64,000 nt of DNA from an uncultured Arthrobacter sp. (GTDB lineage: Bacteria; Actinomycetota; Actinomycetes; Actinomycetales; Micrococcaceae): contig NZ_CANLXP010000016.1 in assembly GCF_947495145.1 (NCBI RefSeq), forward strand, positions 1 to 64,000, in the 5' to 3' direction. The translations under genes and the position numbers were made by a program. Below the pieces are notes generated by a model. That model worked only from the letters and a program-made list of their open reading frames with translations. It made no database searches and was not told the DNA's origin. Below, one piece after another: positions 62,520 through 64,000 of this stretch. How positions within the stretch are numbered: the first letter of the stretch is position 1; each line of letters starts with the position of its first letter.

Positions 62520-63004
62520 CCTGCCAGCCCGGTTCCGAACTTCTTCAGCAGGTCGGCAAGGGTGCGGCGCTCACTGGCTGAAAGGCCTGCGAGCAGTTCT
62601 TCCTCGGCAGCCAGATGGGTGGGGAGGGTTGCGTCGACGATGTCCCGTCCCTCCTGGGTGAGCGTTACTGTCGTTCCCCGGCCATCGACGCTGCTCTTCG
62701 CGCGGGTGATGAGTCCGCGCTCCTCCAGCCGGTTCAGGCGCTGTGCGACGGCGCTTGAGGTGATCATCGCGCTCCCGGCAAGGTCTTTGGGGCTGAGCGT
62801 GTAGGCAGACCCGTTCCGCCGCAGCGTCGCGAGTACGTCGAAGGAACCGGAATCCAGGCCGTGCCGAGCGAAATTCTCCTCCAGCCGGCGCTCCACCTGC
62901 TGGGCTACGCGCGAAAGCCGCCCCAGAACGTGCATGGGGGCGACGTCCAGATCCGGCCGCTCGCTATGCCACTGCTGCACAATTCCGTCCACGTGGTCAC
63001 TCAT
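62516..63004 (-). CDS. MarR-family regulator
   Basis: A 162-residue winged-helix regulator: LSRVAQQVERRLEENFARHGL dimer helix, then ATLRRNGSAYTLSPKDLAGSAMITSSAVAQRLNRLEERGLI (recognition helix) and the wing (AKSSVDGRGTTVTLTQEGRD). It is divergent from an EamA exporter, and two identical TGCTAAGTGCTTAGC palindromes lie between the starts, so it very probably represses both genes and responds to a compound exported by the neighbour. Its end overlaps DUF488 by 4 bases. Confidence 0.9.
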   Translation of the reverse strand: MSDHVDGIVQQWHSERPDLDVAPMHVLGRLSRVAQQVERRLEENFARHGLDSGSFDVLATLRRNGSAYTLSPKDLAGSAMITSSAVAQRLNRLEERGLITRAKSSVDGRGTTVTLTQEGRDIVDATLPTHLAAEEELLAGLSASERRTLADLLKKFGTGLAG

Positions 63005-63021
63005 GCAACCACTCTAGACAA

Positions 63022-63062
63022 TTTGCTAAGTGCTTAGCTACTATTGCTAAGTGCTTAGCAAA
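63022..63062. promoter_or_regulatory. Tandem MarR operators
   Basis: Two palindromes: TTTGCTAAGTGCTTAGCTA (63022-63040) and ATTGCTAAGTGCTTAGCAAA (63043-63062). Each has CTAAG and CTTAG arms around TG; centres are 21 bp apart, two helical turns. The second copy spans the predicted GTG start of the EamA gene (63051), so repression there would block at or beyond the start of transcription. Confidence 0.88.
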
Positions 63063-63971
63063 ACCGGATGGACCCTTCTTGTCACCGCCCTCGCGCCGAT
63101 GGTCTGGGGCAGCACTTACCTGGTGACTGTCGCCCTGCTGCCGCCGGGGCTTCCCTTGACCGCCGCGGTGCTTCGGGCGCTTCCGGCGGGTCTGTTGCTT
63201 CTGCTGGTTGTGCGGCGGCTTCCGCGCGGATCGTGGTGGTGGAAGGCACTGGTGCTTGGCGGCCTCAACATCGGGGTCTTCTTTGCGTTGCTCTTCGTCG
63301 CGGCGTACCGGCTGCCCGGGGGAGTGGCGGCGACTGTGGGTGCCGTTCAGCCGCTTATCGTGGCAGGACTGGCTACGTGGGTCCTCAAGGACCGGCTGTC
63401 GCTCAAAGTGGTGCTGGCCGGGATTGCCGGAGCTGCCGGCGTCGCGCTCCTGGTTCTTTCCTCACAGGCACGGCTGGACACGGTGGGTGTACTGGCCGCG
63501 CTTGGCGGCGCAGTGTCCATGGCCGCCGGCGTCGTGCTTGCCAAAAAGTGGGGCAAGGCGGAAAAGCCGCTGATCATGACGGCCTGGCAGCTGGTGGCCG
63601 GTGGGCTCCTGCTGGTTCCGCTGATGTTCGTCGTCGAAGGGCCGCCGCCGGAACTGTCGGCAGCTAACCTCAGCGGCTACCTGTACCTCTCGGTGATTGG
63701 GACGGCCGTAGCGTACGTGTTGTGGTTCCGTGGCATTCAGCGGCTGCCCGTCACGGCTCCCTCCTTCCTCGGTTTGCTCAGCCCGGTGGTGGCAGCATTC
63801 CTTGGGTGGCTGGTGATGGGCGAGCAGCTCTCGCTCCTGCAGGGAGCCGGCGGGCTGCTGGTTCTCGGCTCAATCCTGGCGGTCAACGTGCGTCGGCGGA
63901 GGCCCTCCCGTCCGCGGTCGGCGAGCATCGTCCGACCGGCCGAAATCTGCATCCCGACGCCGCTGCGTTAG
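63051..63971 (+). CDS. EamA-family exporter
   Basis: A 306-residue drug/metabolite transporter with ten hydrophobic helices in two EamA repeats: WTLLVTALAPMVWGSTYLVTV begins the first, and MTAWQLVAGGLLLVPLMFVV begins the second. I take GTG 63051 as the start since the first helix needs these residues; the next ATG (63099) would cut into it. There is no room for a ribosome binding site outside the operator, so the mRNA may be leaderless. Likely exports a small metabolite or toxic compound under control of the divergent MarR protein. Confidence 0.85.
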   Translation: MLSKTGWTLLVTALAPMVWGSTYLVTVALLPPGLPLTAAVLRALPAGLLLLLVVRRLPRGSWWWKALVLGGLNIGVFFALLFVAAYRLPGGVAATVGAVQPLIVAGLATWVLKDRLSLKVVLAGIAGAAGVALLVLSSQARLDTVGVLAALGGAVSMAAGVVLAKKWGKAEKPLIMTAWQLVAGGLLLVPLMFVVEGPPPELSAANLSGYLYLSVIGTAVAYVLWFRGIQRLPVTAPSFLGLLSPVVAAFLGWLVMGEQLSLLQGAGGLLVLGSILAVNVRRRRPSRPRSASIVRPAEICIPTPLR

Positions 63972-64000
63972 ATTTGAAGGACCGCACCCGTTCACCAGGA

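Noticed and set aside
63051-63971. ATG 63099 as start of the EamA gene
   Set aside because: Would remove half of the first helix; GTG 63051 gives a normal family N-terminus despite overlapping the operator.

Overview
The window is about 64 kb of high-GC actinobacterial chromosome. Frequent GTG and TTG starts, tight ATGA gene overlaps, a secreted Rpf-like transglycosylase, a DUF4193 protein, glutathione-independent formaldehyde dehydrogenase and ABC sugar importers without their own ATPase all fit Micrococcaceae (Arthrobacter and relatives). That placement is inferred from gene content; I ran no database search. I see no rRNA, tRNA, CRISPR array, transposase or phage module.

Layout. 0.3-9.7 kb is a decayed accessory block: an M23 peptidase, a transglutaminase TgpA-like gene broken by frameshifts, a ferric-reductase-like membrane protein with a ferredoxin-reductase partner, an Lgt paralogue, then a graveyard (DUF3105 with three in-frame TAG codons, a truncated CsoR, an unidentified remnant, a broken cation diffusion facilitator). 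9.8-16.9 kb holds an aldehyde dehydrogenase / HldE-like / glycosyltransferase operon, a ferritin-VIT1 fusion, two DUF202 proteins and an AI-2E family permease. 17.0-25.6 kb has an XRE-cupin regulator, a binding protein convergent with two permeases, a VOC protein, a coupled ureohydrolase / ThDP enzyme pair and a nitronate monooxygenase.

25.6-38.8 kb is the most coherent system: an arabinan utilisation locus. A LacI-type repressor and a secreted GH43 arabinanase run left. A binding protein, two permeases, a signal-less GH43, DUF624, GH51, a lipoprotein GH43 and GH127 run right. The divergent control region carries two TTGACG promoters, each followed at once by TTRCAACGTTGYAA-type operators (three sites in all). 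Polymer would be cut outside the cell, oligomers imported, and arabinose released inside by GH43, GH51 and GH127. The GH127 frame runs straight into a DUF2945 Tudor-like domain.

38.8-43.7 kb has two flavoenzymes, then a leftward type III PKS / methyltransferase / FAD monooxygenase operon that looks like a phenolic-lipid (alkylresorcinol or quinone) pathway. 43.7-49.1 kb has two lipoproteins and a probable accessory insert: a P-loop kinase, a frameshifted AAA ATPase and a methyltransferase. 49.1-64 kb is mostly housekeeping: Tex, Rpf-like/LysM, thioesterase, formaldehyde dehydrogenase, DUF4383, SDR, DUF503, DUF1508, DUF4193, a phosphoglycerol-transferase-like protein, a SWIM-SNF2 helicase, DUF488, and a divergent MarR/EamA pair with a double operator.

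Caveat: some frameshifts sit at short G runs, so part of the apparent decay may be sequencing error. The in-frame stop codons in DUF3105 and CDF are harder to explain that way.
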